From assembly GCA_027579435.1 (NCBI GenBank), contig JANBPK010001756.1, positions 1 through 12,133 of the forward strand: a stretch of DNA of 12,133 nucleotides. Reading direction: 5' to 3'. The stretch comes from Candolleomyces eurysporus (lineage: Eukaryota > Basidiomycota > Agaricomycetes > Agaricales > Psathyrellaceae). This document shows positions 1 through 8,299 of the stretch, in pieces. Each line of letters begins with the position of its first letter. Within the stretch, counting starts at the first letter, position 1. The notes below the pieces were generated by a model. That model worked only from the letters and a program-made list of their open reading frames with translations, did no database searches and was not told the origin of the DNA. Position numbers and translations under genes: made by a program.

Positions 1-3000
1 ATAATTTGTCCGACTAGGTACGAGGTGTACCATACCAGTCAGCAAGTCGATGATGACAGTAACTGAGTCGTAAGACGCATCACGATCTTTCGATTCGGGA
101 AGTGGGCCGACAAAATCGACGCCAATTGATTCCCAAGGTTGCGCAGGTACGGGCAGCGGATTCAATAAACCATACGGCTTCTGATTGGATGGCTTTGAGC
201 GTTTACAGGTGATGCACGAGTCGCAATAGGACTGAATATCAGAGACCATTGTCTTCCACCAGCAGTAATCACGAAGATAATCGGTGGTTTTTCTCGGTCC
301 TAGGTGAGCAAGGATAGAGTGTGCTTCTGAGATGACGATCTCGCGAATATTTCGACCGTTGTATTCAATTTTCGGAATACACAGTAGAGTTTGGTCAAGC
401 CTCTGAAGGTAAATCAACCCGTCTTCCACTACAAAGTTTCTGAAGTGTCCGCTATCTTTCAGTATCATGTCGAAGGACGGATCTTCTGAATATTTCCCTT
501 TCAGGAACTCGGTTAGGTCAAGGCTAGGGTCGGCGTCGCGTACAATGTCAATGAGTGAAGGCGCCGCTGGGGGCTCGTTTTCTTGATCTGGGGCAGGTTT
601 AGCCTGGCGAGCGGGAATTCTGATGACGAGTTTCTCGCGGTTGCTACTCTCGACGTCGACTGCGTCTTTTTTGCTAGTCCTGTCACTCCCGCCCTCCTTT
701 CGTTCCTTAGGGCCTTTAAGGACGAAATGTGGAGCCACTCTAGCGGCAAACTCACGACCGGTCTCTGGGCGACCAGTTTCAGCGGGTGGAGTATCAGGTC
801 TTTTTTGAGACCGCTTGGGCCTTGGCGCAACAGCATTCGCGCCCTCCGCACCGACAAGGACTGGCATCGAGATCAAATGGGCGGTGATGGAGTCGTTGTC
901 AACGACATCATGATATGTGTATTCGCTACGCGCGCGTACCGTTCCTGGAGCATCAAAGGAGTAGAGGCGGGACAAAGCGTCCGAGAGGATGTTCTCAGCG
1001 CCAGGTACGTAGATTACCTCAAAATCGAACTGAGAGATCTTCTCTAACCACCTGGCTTGACGACCAGATAGGTTTTTCTGCTTCAGCAGGTGAATTAGAC
1101 CTTTGTGGTCTGTGTACCAGCGAAAACGGATACCTTGAAGGATATCGCGATGGCGCATCATTGTTTCCACTCCAGCAAGCATTTCGATTTCGTGAACGGG
1201 GTAATTCTGCTGTGCAGGGTTGAGTTTAGCTGAGAAGAATGCAGCTACTGCGGCCGTTTTCCAGTCGTCGCCCTGGCTGACAACGCCAGCTATGCCTGTG
1301 CCGCATCCGTCGGTCACAACGTTGATAGGCAGTGCACCCTCATCGTAAATGAGGGGCTTTCTGTGATGGTCCTTGCACCTCATGGCTAAGTCCTTGATGT
1401 CTTGAAAGGCGCGTTGGTGAGTGTATTCCCAACGGAAAGGAACTGTATCCCCGGTTAACCCATGTAATATTCCCATAGGTATTCTGACCCTGTCTATATC
1501 ATCTGCGAGGTATCCAGCCGATCCGAGAAACCCACGTAACAAATCACGGTTGGTAGGAGTTTTCCACCGTACAAGTGCGTCGACCTTGTCAGGGTCCATT
1601 CGGATGCCTTCATCGTCGATGATCCGGCCAAGAACTTTCATTTCTCGGGTAAGAAAATGCAGTTTCTTTTCACTCAGNAAAAACTTTTCCCTTTTCAGAG
1701 TGTCAATGACGAGTTTGACATGCTTAACATGTTCCTCAAGGGTTCCAGAATAGATGAGGATGTCATCAAGGTAGATATCAATCCATTTGCCAATGTAAGG
1801 GGAGAATAAGCTAACCATGATGGTCTGGAAGGTAGCGACGGCGTTGCAATCACCCTGTTGCATTACGTGCGACAACATGGTTCCGTTTGGAGTGATCATA
1901 GCCGAATTTGGTACGTCCTCTGGCTCAATTCTGATCTGTTCATATGCGTCCTGACCGTCAATGATAGACCTATACTTTGCGCGAGACACACGGCGCAGAA
2001 TCCCTTCCATATCGGGAAGTGGAGAAGCCATCTTACGAGTGTTGGCGTTACGTTCTCGAAGGTCTACGACTGTACGAAGTCGAACGGGCTCACCAGGTTT
2101 GCTCGGCTTTGGTATACAGAGCATTGGAACCGCGTTGAATGATGGAGAGGGTTCCCATCGCCCTGTATTGACGTAGTCATTCCGTTTTTTGACCCACTGG
2201 CTCAATAAAGGTTCCGGGCACCTCGAAGGTCGCCATGTATACTTCTTACTCGGGTCTATGAGCGGAATGCGATGGTTTATAGCACGAAGCGGTGGTAAGG
2301 GAGTCTCGGAAGCTTTCTTACAAAGGGGCTTTGCATAGTCAATGAGTTCTTGACGAACCTGGTCAATTCTTTCCTCATAGACGGCCATACTACGAGAGGA
2401 CAGTGTGGTGACAGATTCGCCACGGAGCGGCAGTGCCTCATCAGATCCGATGACGATTCGAGATGGGTTAAGTCCAATGGAAACTTGGTGTTGGTAGAGG
2501 AAAGGAGTCCCGAGAATGACGTCGAAATTTGAGATATTAATGATATCAAAATATCTCTGCTCATTGACCCTTTGGTAGCCGAATTGTACTCGAGTTCCGT
2601 AGTTGATTTTGGTCCGAGAGCCTTGGACTGCAAGTTGTACTCCAACAGGAGTGGCAAGCTCGATGCGTTGAACACGCAGCTGCTCAGCAATTGTACTGCT
2701 GATGAAGTCTCCGAGAGAACCACTGTCGACTAGTGCACGACATGGGTGCCCGTTAATTTGTACGACAATAACGACTGGCTTAGGAATGAATCTTTTTGCG
2801 TCCTTGACAGCGGATGAGCTTCTCTGAATGGCAGGGTAAGTTCCGGCCCCAACCTGCTGTCCGTGGAGTCCAATAATGACCTCATAATCCCCGTCTTGGT
2901 CTAATTCAGTTCTGGAAGCGAGTGCGTTGAGTTCCTGAATGTAATTCACCTGATACTCAATTTCGGATTGCTCAGGGTCAACTTCTTGGAATAACAATGA

Positions 3001-3144
3001 CATAAAATCGTCCTCTGGGCCACTGTCAGGGCCGTAAAGCGCGTCTGCAAAAGCGGTAAAGCCCCGCACAATCCGTCTTCCATACCACTTGACTATATTG
3101 AATTTGGGGTTCTTTAGTGATTCAGCAGTGATTGTAGTCTTGAA
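1..3144 (-). CDS. pol: Pol polyprotein (protease-RT-RNase H-integrase), partial
   Basis: Reading every minus-strand triplet from 3144 to 1 gives 1048 codons without a stop, in the Gag frame. It copies element RNA into DNA and integrates it. Domains in order: aspartic protease with VDSGS (2730-2716); reverse transcriptase with YLDD (1773-1762) and an upstream IID-x-x-DAY-x-QI motif; RNase H with TDGC (Asp at 1311-1309), HEIEML, YTDHK and an SDALSR ending, so the four acidic positions appear present; a long Lys/Pro/Glu-rich linker; integrase zinc finger with H-x4-H (321-304) and C-x2-C (225-214); first Asp of the integrase core in GVDFVGPLP (117-115). The window cuts the core shortly after. One ambiguous base (1678) leaves a Phe/Leu codon undefined. 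No start codon lies near the Gag stop; the first in-frame ATG is at 3003, so Pol is probably expressed as part of Gag-Pol. Confidence 0.93.
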
Positions 3145-3210
3145 TCAAAGTTCCTGGTCCAATATATTGTAGACATTAGAGTCATGCACGCTTTTGGAAA
3201 CAATAAAGCG
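3079..3210 (-). repeat. Gag/Pol linker duplicated module, copy B (contains the TGA)
   Basis: The second copy of the 44-codon module. The Gag stop TGA (3147-3145) falls in its middle. With the gapped alignment, VYNILDQEL-stop pairs with MYVIMDAL-Trp of copy A. A TGG to TGA change would be a single transition. The module continues normally after the stop, ending in NIVKWYG. This shows that the sequence on both sides once formed, or still forms, one continuous protein. Confidence 0.65.
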
Positions 3211-6150
3211 ATGTCGAGTGGTGAAGGTGGGGTTAGAACATTCCCCTGGATAAGATCTTCCTGAGAATAGAGCCTTTTCAGCATTGAATGCATAAGGATC
3301 TTCAATACGGAGACAAGAACGAGTTATTGCCTGGCTTGGAGGCCATCCTTTGCGAGCACGAGTCACATTGCCATACCAATGGCAAATATTGAAGTCAGGG
3401 TTCTCTAGGTCGGATTTAGGGATTAAAGTTTCGTCCCCATCGAGCCAAAGTGCATCCATAATCACATACATGTCATTGCCAGTCTGGTAGACATGGAATC
3501 GTTGTTCTGGACCATATTCATCACTCCTTGTGTCCTTGTAGCCATCACCTGGATAGAAGCCCCAATACGAAAGCTGGGCTTCAGCCTTTGCAGCTAATCC
3601 ATCCCCTAATTCCTCCTGAAGAGGTAAGCGAACGTCGTAAGGAAATGAGTGATCCCTGTTGGGGATCCACTCGGGATCTTCAGTGATAGAGGGGGCACTC
3701 CCACTGCTAGAATCGGAGCCATAACCATCGTTTTCCGAGTCAAACTCATAGTCTTCGATGTTCATCATTCCAATAGTGAGTGTGTCTAAGGATTCTGTAG
3801 TGTCGGCAAGGTCTCGGAGACGTTCTGTCTCCTGTACATCAATCTCGATGTTGTAATTCCGCATCCAGGAGCCTCCAGCTTGAGGCATAGAGATTTTAGT
3901 ATTCTTGGGACAGTGACGTGCCTGGTGCCCCGTCTCCTTGCAGTTAAAGCATTTTCCTGATGCGCGAAGTTCGTCTTTCTCTCGGTCAGACATCTGAGAA
4001 CGAGTCTTTCGGAATGGCTTCTGCTCGTGGCGCTTATCGTCCCATTTCTTGAACTTGTGGTCATTAGACGAAAAATGAGGAGTCTGGTTGGTCTTTTTGC
4101 CAAATGAGTTACGGTGACCCTTGCGATGACCCTTGGAGTCATTTCCGTGAGGAGATCGACGATCTCGACCCTTGTTGCGATGCTTGGAATGCTCGGAATT
4201 TTCTTCATAGCTTCGATGATGAGGTACAGATATGGATTCTGCGATCTCGTTGATTTCAGCAATACGAACTACTTGCTTCCAGGCTGAGGTCTCTGGATTC
4301 AATTTGTCAATCCAAAGAGCTTTCTGAAGTGAAGGACAGAGGCCAGTCCATAGCTTATGAACACATTCACGCTTGTCAGAGAATCCGATAGTAACAAATA
4401 GTTCATTGAGCTTGGAGGCATACTCCTTGACAGATCTATTATTCTGGAAACAACGGCTAAGTTTCTTGCGCTGTCGCATGCGGAAATCAACAGGGAAACA
4501 GTAATTGAAGAGCTCTTGGAAGAACTTCTTCAGTTCCCATTTTTTCTTTGAGAATGAGACCTCGCGAGTATAGAATGTATACGCCTTGCCGCTCATGAAG
4601 TTGGACAGCACAGTGACTTGTCGACGCTTTTCGACCTTTCCCTGAATGACGTAATTGGTGCCTTGCGTCATGAACTTGTGGAATAGATGAGTATCATCTT
4701 CCCCGTTGTAGATCTGGGGTTCGATGGGCTTCAGGGCAGAGCCCTGCTTGCGTCGACGATGATTCTTCCGCTTCCGGCTGGAAGACTTCTTGTGTTTCTT
4801 ATCACGAGAACTATCAGATTCACTCGAGACCGAGCTATCAGAGTCACTAGAGTCTTCAGACAAGCTGGTAGTCTCGTCGCTGCTAGATGAGTCAGAGCTA
4901 TCCGACGAATCTGAGCTATCTGACGAATCTGAGCTTCCGTGGTCCGAGGAACTGGTAATACTTTTGTTGCTTTCTTCCGAACTGGAGGGTTCGTTGTCTG
5001 AGGACGGATCATAGTCTCTGTCGTTCTCGTCGTCTGAGTCGGAATCTGGGTAGCGAGCCTTGCCATTAGGCTTTGCTTGTGCTGCACCTTTGAGGGCACG
5101 TCCGAGGTACGAATCGGGGTTTATCTGGTTGACGGGCTTCATATTCCTCGAAGCCGTGGACTGCTTATGCTTAGAAGTCTTGTGCTCACCGAAGCGAGCC
5201 TTCTTGGAGGTGGTTTCGCGCTCACGGCCTCCAGTGACCTTGTCGATCACGTCGTCAAACTCTCGAGAGATCGGTGCCAAGGCACTGCGTTGCCTCTCGG
5301 AGGACTTCTTGTTCTTCTTGCGGGACCCTTTGTCCTTCTTGGACTTCTTGTTCTTCTTGCGGGACCCTTTGTCCTTCTTGGACTTCTTACGTGTGACAGC
5401 GATGCTACGGTTGGCATCGTCCGGGTCCTCGTTGCTGCTGGTCTGGTCAGCACTATCATCAGGCTTACTAGCCTGGTCCTTCATCAAGCTATAGAGCTTT
5501 AGAGCACGACGCTGAGCAACAACATCGAGGTCGTTGTCAGGGATACCAGACGATCCCCAATTTCTGGGATCCACTTGCTTGCCTCTGCGGCGAGAGGTGC
5601 CTTCACCTCGAGAAGACGAGCGCTCATGTTGGGCAACTTGTTCCTGCCTCCTATGAATGAGGTCCTTCTGAACGCGAGTCAGGTTGGACTGCGCGATGCG
5701 GACAGCGTTCTCCTGGTCCGAATCCAGCTGAATGGGGCTGTGAGACCTGCTCGCGAGCTCCGGTGACAACGACGGTGGGGTATCGAGGCGCTGAGCCTGG
5801 GTATAGGGGGTAAAAACAGGTGTATTTTCCTCACTAGAGGACGTATGTTCGGGGGATACAAAGGTAGCGGTCGCAAACGTGCCACTTGGCTCGTTGGTAT
5901 CGGGTATATTGAGAACCTCCTCACCTTCCATCGGAGCGGGCGAGGGAATAGAACCGGCTGCACGCAGAGTCGTCTGGGCAGCAGGCGGAGGCTGTTTGCT
6001 CTCCTGAGTCCTGGTAGGTGGGCTGAAGGAAGGAATGGTGCGGTTAGTAACACCACTGGGTAACGACGCACCTTGGCCATTGGGCGTCCCGTTCCGTCCA
6101 GCAGCAGACCCATTGCGGGAGCTGAAACGCAAGTTGTAGCGAGGGTGCAT
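3145..6150 (-). CDS. gag: Gag polyprotein of a Ty3/gypsy retrotransposon
   Basis: 1001 codons, ATG at 6150, TGA at 3147-3145. Gag forms the virus-like particle in the cytoplasm and packages the element RNA. The N-terminal ~470 residues are polar and probably disordered. They hold a Lys/Arg-rich 13-residue unit repeated in tandem (residues about 255-283) and a Ser/Asp-rich acidic tract (about 380-450). The capsid-like Retrotrans_gag region spans about 480-640. A CCHC zinc knuckle (C-x2-C-x4-H-x4-C) is at residues 734-747, DNA 3951-3910. After it comes an unusual ~250-residue linker ending in a duplicated WYG-containing module. At 1001 residues it is much longer than Gag of yeast Ty3 (about 300), the extra length lying in the N-terminal disordered part and the C-terminal linker. 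Pol follows in the same frame right after the stop, so the product may be a truncated form of a longer Gag-Pol or may rely on stop-codon readthrough. Confidence 0.9.
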   Translation of the reverse strand: MHPRYNLRFSSRNGSAAGRNGTPNGQGASLPSGVTNRTIPSFSPPTRTQESKQPPPAAQTTLRAAGSIPSPAPMEGEEVLNIPDTNEPSGTFATATFVSPEHTSSSEENTPVFTPYTQAQRLDTPPSLSPELASRSHSPIQLDSDQENAVRIAQSNLTRVQKDLIHRRQEQVAQHERSSSRGEGTSRRRGKQVDPRNWGSSGIPDNDLDVVAQRRALKLYSLMKDQASKPDDSADQTSSNEDPDDANRSIAVTRKKSKKDKGSRKKNKKSKKDKGSRKKNKKSSERQRSALAPISREFDDVIDKVTGGRERETTSKKARFGEHKTSKHKQSTASRNMKPVNQINPDSYLGRALKGAAQAKPNGKARYPDSDSDDENDRDYDPSSDNEPSSSEESNKSITSSSDHGSSDSSDSSDSSDSSDSSSSDETTSLSEDSSDSDSSVSSESDSSRDKKHKKSSSRKRKNHRRRKQGSALKPIEPQIYNGEDDTHLFHKFMTQGTNYVIQGKVEKRRQVTVLSNFMSGKAYTFYTREVSFSKKKWELKKFFQELFNYCFPVDFRMRQRKKLSRCFQNNRSVKEYASKLNELFVTIGFSDKRECVHKLWTGLCPSLQKALWIDKLNPETSAWKQVVRIAEINEIAESISVPHHRSYEENSEHSKHRNKGRDRRSPHGNDSKGHRKGHRNSFGKKTNQTPHFSSNDHKFKKWDDKRHEQKPFRKTRSQMSDREKDELRASGKCFNCKETGHQARHCPKNTKISMPQAGGSWMRNYNIEIDVQETERLRDLADTTESLDTLTIGMMNIEDYEFDSENDGYGSDSSSGSAPSITEDPEWIPNRDHSFPYDVRLPLQEELGDGLAAKAEAQLSYWGFYPGDGYKDTRSDEYGPEQRFHVYQTGNDMYVIMDALWLDGDETLIPKSDLENPDFNICHWYGNVTRARKGWPPSQAITRSCLRIEDPYAFNAEKALFSGRSYPGECSNPTFTTRHRFIVSKSVHDSNVYNILDQEL
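3370..3501 (-). repeat. Gag linker duplicated module, copy A
   Basis: 44 codons beginning RFHVYQ and ending NICHWYG. It resembles copy B (3210-3079), also exactly 44 codons, beginning RFIVSK and ending NIVKWYG. The best match is the C-terminal part, N-P-x-F-N-I-x-x-W-Y-G. The central parts match if two compensating 3-residue gaps are allowed. The function of the module is not known to me. Confidence 0.65.
4895..4936 (-). repeat. 18-bp tandem repeat, Ser/Asp tract of gag
   Basis: About 2.3 copies of an 18-bp unit starting at 4895, 4913 and 4931, with one substitution between the first two. It encodes part of the SSD-repeat tract. The rest of the tract (about 4790-5010) is similar low-complexity coding DNA. 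Confidence 0.7.
5302..5388 (-). repeat. 39-bp tandem repeat in gag, 2.2 copies
   Basis: Two exact copies of a 39-bp unit (5302-5340 and 5341-5379), followed by the first 9 bases of a third. In protein it encodes a 13-residue basic unit (K/R/S/D/G/N only) in the disordered N-terminal part of Gag. Exact identity of the copies suggests a recent slippage duplication. Unit number probably varies between element copies. Confidence 0.85.
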
Positions 6151-6277
6151 GGTGTCCGTCGAGCTAGGAAGGCTTTGGTTGATCAGACCCGGCTTATCCG
6201 TTGGCGTCGAGGACGGTAGTGAGAGAGGGTATAGAGAAAAGCTAGTTTGGCGATAGTCGAGTTGGCAGTCAAAAATA
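6151..6277 (-). other. Retrotransposon leader between candidate LTR and gag
   Basis: The 127 bp between the candidate LTR end and the Gag ATG should hold the primer-binding site. No TGG is present on the minus strand, so a standard site complementary to a tRNA CCA end is absent. I looked for a segment complementary to the putative transcript start, as used by self-priming Tf1-like elements, and found only 6-7 base matches, which is not convincing. Confidence 0.4.
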
Positions 6278-6473
6278 TGTGGCGAGGAGCTGTCGTAGGA
6301 CGGCTAGTCTCGACACACGAAGAGCTCACGCAAGAGGATAGACTGTTTGAGTGCTATCGTATTCAAGGTAAGCTAGGGAGCGTCAATACCTACAGCGCAG
6401 CATATATAGAGATATTTAGAAGTCCGACGATTAGTCATATCTAAGAGGAGGAAAGATATTCGCAGCCGCTACA
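6278..6473 (-). repeat. Candidate 5' LTR (boundaries inferred)
   Basis: Read on the minus strand, this 196-bp segment begins TGTAGCG and ends CGCCACA. These ends form an imperfect terminal inverted repeat (TGTAGCG against TGTGGCG). A TATA box lies 66-73 bp in from the start, as expected for a U3 promoter. The outer edge coincides with the point where similarity to 11406-11475 begins, as expected if the element inserted into a copy of that sequence. The inner edge is less sure: an alternative end is ACA at 6291. The second LTR is outside the window, so identity cannot be tested. No TGG, the usual start of a tRNA primer-binding site, occurs on the minus strand between 6473 and the Gag start codon. 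Confidence 0.45.
6401..6408 (-). promoter_or_regulatory. TATA box of the retrotransposon
   Basis: The minus strand reads TATATATG here, inside the candidate LTR and about 250 bp upstream of the Gag ATG. A transcription start roughly 30 bp downstream, near 6370, would leave a leader of about 220 bases. The assignment rests on motif and position only. Confidence 0.45.
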
Positions 6474-6543
6474 AGTATTGCGCCTGAAGGGAAAACCGGG
6501 ATTGGATGAACGGGAGCCGGCCCGCGGTGTCAAATATTGCTTG
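6474..6543. repeat. Dispersed repeat copy 1, abutting the LTR
   Basis: 70 bp aligning without gaps to 11406-11475 in the same orientation, with 12 mismatches (about 83% identity). On the minus strand both copies can be read as the same peptide, QAIF[D/N]TAGRLPFI followed by SLQAQ, which suggests both derive from protein-coding DNA. Weaker similarity may continue to about 6610 (11555 in the other copy). On the other side the similarity stops exactly at the candidate LTR end. It may be the decayed target sequence into which the retrotransposon inserted. Confidence 0.7.
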
Positions 6544-7018
6544 TTGGGATCAGCTACCCGGATTGCACCTGGAGTGTTTTGGCATCGCCTCGACTGGGAA
6601 ACGACTAGGGGGTTTCCGGAAGCCAGTAAGCAGTTTTGTCAATTGTTTAACAAGGCGGTCAAAGACCTCAAGCAGAGGTAATCTGAGAGCCAGAGTTGTA
6701 CATAATGATAAAGTAACCATTCTGTTCACCTGGACTGACGATTACAGTAGGTGGGGACTTTGTATATGACAATCTAGGCGCCGAGTAGAATTTTAGAGGT
6801 CGAATGCACCTCCAAAATCGCGTGATTGAGGCAAAAAGCAAGCTCTATTACAAGTTGAGGTACAGGTTCTTCCAGAGAGCCTCGACATCCGCGTACAGTA
6901 CCCACACACTAGGACTTGGGGGAAAGAAGAGGGAAAAGGCGACCCTTTGCCCACCTCATTTTGTTTCCCAAGACTTTGCAGACGAGATCAATCCCTGAGG
7001 CCCCTCCGTTGAGTTTTG
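6544..7018. other. Flank with no recognisable gene
   Basis: Apart from possible weak continuation of the dispersed repeat to about 6610, I see no conserved protein, RNA gene or repeat here. The open stretches (such as 6506-6769 and 6804-6998, plus strand) are short and their compositions resemble no family I know. Confidence 0.5.
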
Positions 7019-7236
7019 ATGGCGTCATCGGATGACGCTTCTCCGCATGTTGCGGTCTCTTCCACGATGTACACTTCCTCGAGCTTCTTAGGCATATTTT
7101 ATCCAGACCCATCAACTCCCGAAATAGTGTACGCTCGACGTCAGAGACTCATGCAAATACCCTCATCAAGGAGTTGTACTCTGAGCTAAAACAACCTCAA
7201 GTTTCTCCGGCATCGTGGCATGGGCTTGTCACACCA
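7019..7236 (+). other. Uncertain open stretch upstream of the MSS1 relic
   Basis: An ATG at 7019 opens 56 codons, ending TAA at 7187-7189; the peptide begins MASSDDASPHVAV. A second frame is open from 7036 straight into the MSS1 relic, with no ATG. Either could be the remains of a first exon or of an unrelated gene. Neither peptide matches a family I recognise. I annotate it only because the second frame is continuous with the GTPase reading frame. Confidence 0.2.
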
Positions 7237-7609
7237 AGGTTGGCCCTGAATGCAGCTCTGAGACGGTATCTTCATAGCAAAAGTATCGTATTACCACCCT
7301 CAGATGCGCAGAAGATCACGATTTACGCGTTATCCACACCCGCAGGGAAGGCTGGTGTGGGTGTAATACGTATTTCGGGTCCTGATGCGTTGAAGGAGGT
7401 GTGGGGGAGGATGGTTAAGCCATACTCTCCATCTTCTGCGAATGGTTCGTAGGATTCTAATGACTACCTTGATGGAGTGAGTAACAAAGCTGATATGACG
7501 TGGGCAGGAAAGCTCAGAGAACCGGCACCTTGGAAGCTTCAACGGTGTCGGATTGTACACCCAGAGAGTGGGGAGACGATTGACGACGGGTTAGTCGCAT
7601 ACTTCAAAG

Positions 7610-7680
7610 GTACGTCCCCCGCTCTTCTTCCTTTCAAACTGTTCCTGGACCCACTCATATTAAACCTCGATCCCCTACAG
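7610..7680 (+). other. MSS1 relic intron 1 (71 bp)
   Basis: Starts GTACGT and ends CTACAG. Removing it joins VAYFK to [18 protein letters not shown], matching the uninterrupted FPGPNSFTGEDVLEL-type sequence of bacterial MnmE. Splice sites look functional. Confidence 0.88.
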
Positions 7681-7933
7681 GCCCAAAATCATTCACCTCC
7701 GAAGACGTGGTTGAATTACATGTCCATTCCGGCCGTGCAGTTATCTCAGCCGTGCTCTCGGCCCTCTCCAAAATACCCACCTTTCGAACTGCAGAGCCAG
7801 GAGAATTCACGAGGCGCGGGTATCTGAATGGAAGGCTAGATTTGACGCAGGTAGAGGGACTAAAGGATTTGATTGATGCAGAGACGGAGGGGCAGAGGAA
7901 GATCGCTGTGAGAACTGCTGAAGTGGGTTCAGC

Positions 7934-7984
7934 GTAACTTTCCCATCCGTACAACCAAACTGAGGCTCCCTCTTTCGATATCAG
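7934..7984 (+). other. MSS1 relic intron 2 (51 bp)
   Basis: Starts GTAACT and ends TATCAG. Removing it skips the TAA at 7935-7937 and restores one frame from RTAEVGSA into the helix containing VEAFIDFGEGE, as expected for the family. Confidence 0.82.
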
Positions 7985-8233
7985 GGTGTCACAAAACAAA
8001 AATTCGACCAACATTATAGCTGCCCTCGCAATCGTCGAAGCATTCATCGACTTTGGGGAGGGTGAAAGAATCGAAGGTGTGTACGAACGCGCTGAATCGA
8101 GGGTCCAGAAAGTCTTGGATACGGTCTAAGGATACTTGGATGATCACCGTAGGGGTGACTCTTGCGTTTGGGTATTGTCTCACGATTTTTGGACCACCAA
8201 ATGCTGGGAAGAGCAGTTTGCTGAATTTCTAGG

Positions 8234-8299
8234 GTAAGTGTGTCCGCTTCTTTCTCCTCTCTTGCGCCACAACTGACTGAATTCTGACCTTTCTTTTAG
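8234..8299 (+). other. MSS1 relic intron 3 (66 bp)
   Basis: Starts GTAAGT and ends with a pyrimidine-rich CTTTTAG. A CTGAC branch-point-like sequence precedes the acceptor. Removing it joins the P-loop helix SSLLNF-(TAG) to AQREAAIVTAIPGTT in frame. Confidence 0.88.

Larger units (their letters stand above)
1..6473 (-). mobile_element. Ty3/gypsy-type LTR retrotransposon, 3' part beyond window
   Basis: A long-terminal-repeat retrotransposon read on the minus strand. The order is candidate 5' LTR, leader, gag with a CCHC zinc knuckle, aspartic protease, reverse transcriptase, RNase H, integrase. Integrase after RNase H is the Ty3/gypsy (Metaviridae) order, as opposed to Ty1/copia. The element runs off the left edge inside the integrase core, so the rest of integrase, any chromodomain and the 3' LTR cannot be seen. 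The whole coding span (6150 to 1) is one frame, interrupted only by a TGA at 3147-3145. Recognisable catalytic residues are intact in all domains seen. This suggests a fairly young insertion, but the age cannot be measured without the second LTR. The outer boundary at 6473 is inferred from a TG dinucleotide, an imperfect inverted repeat and a break in homology with a sequence at 11406. Confidence 0.93.

Noticed and set aside
583..1047. 154-codon plus-strand open frame
   Set aside because: It is the reverse complement of the Pol linker and RNase H end, where the minus-strand frame encodes recognisable domains; composition effect only.
2277..2723. 148-codon minus-strand open frame
   Set aside because: It overlaps the protease-RT part of Pol in another frame; the Pol frame carries DSG and the recognisable domains.
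4731..5502. Several open frames of 100-144 codons on both strands across gag
   Set aside because: They follow the low-complexity repeats of gag in alternate frames; the Gag frame is the one with capsid and zinc knuckle.
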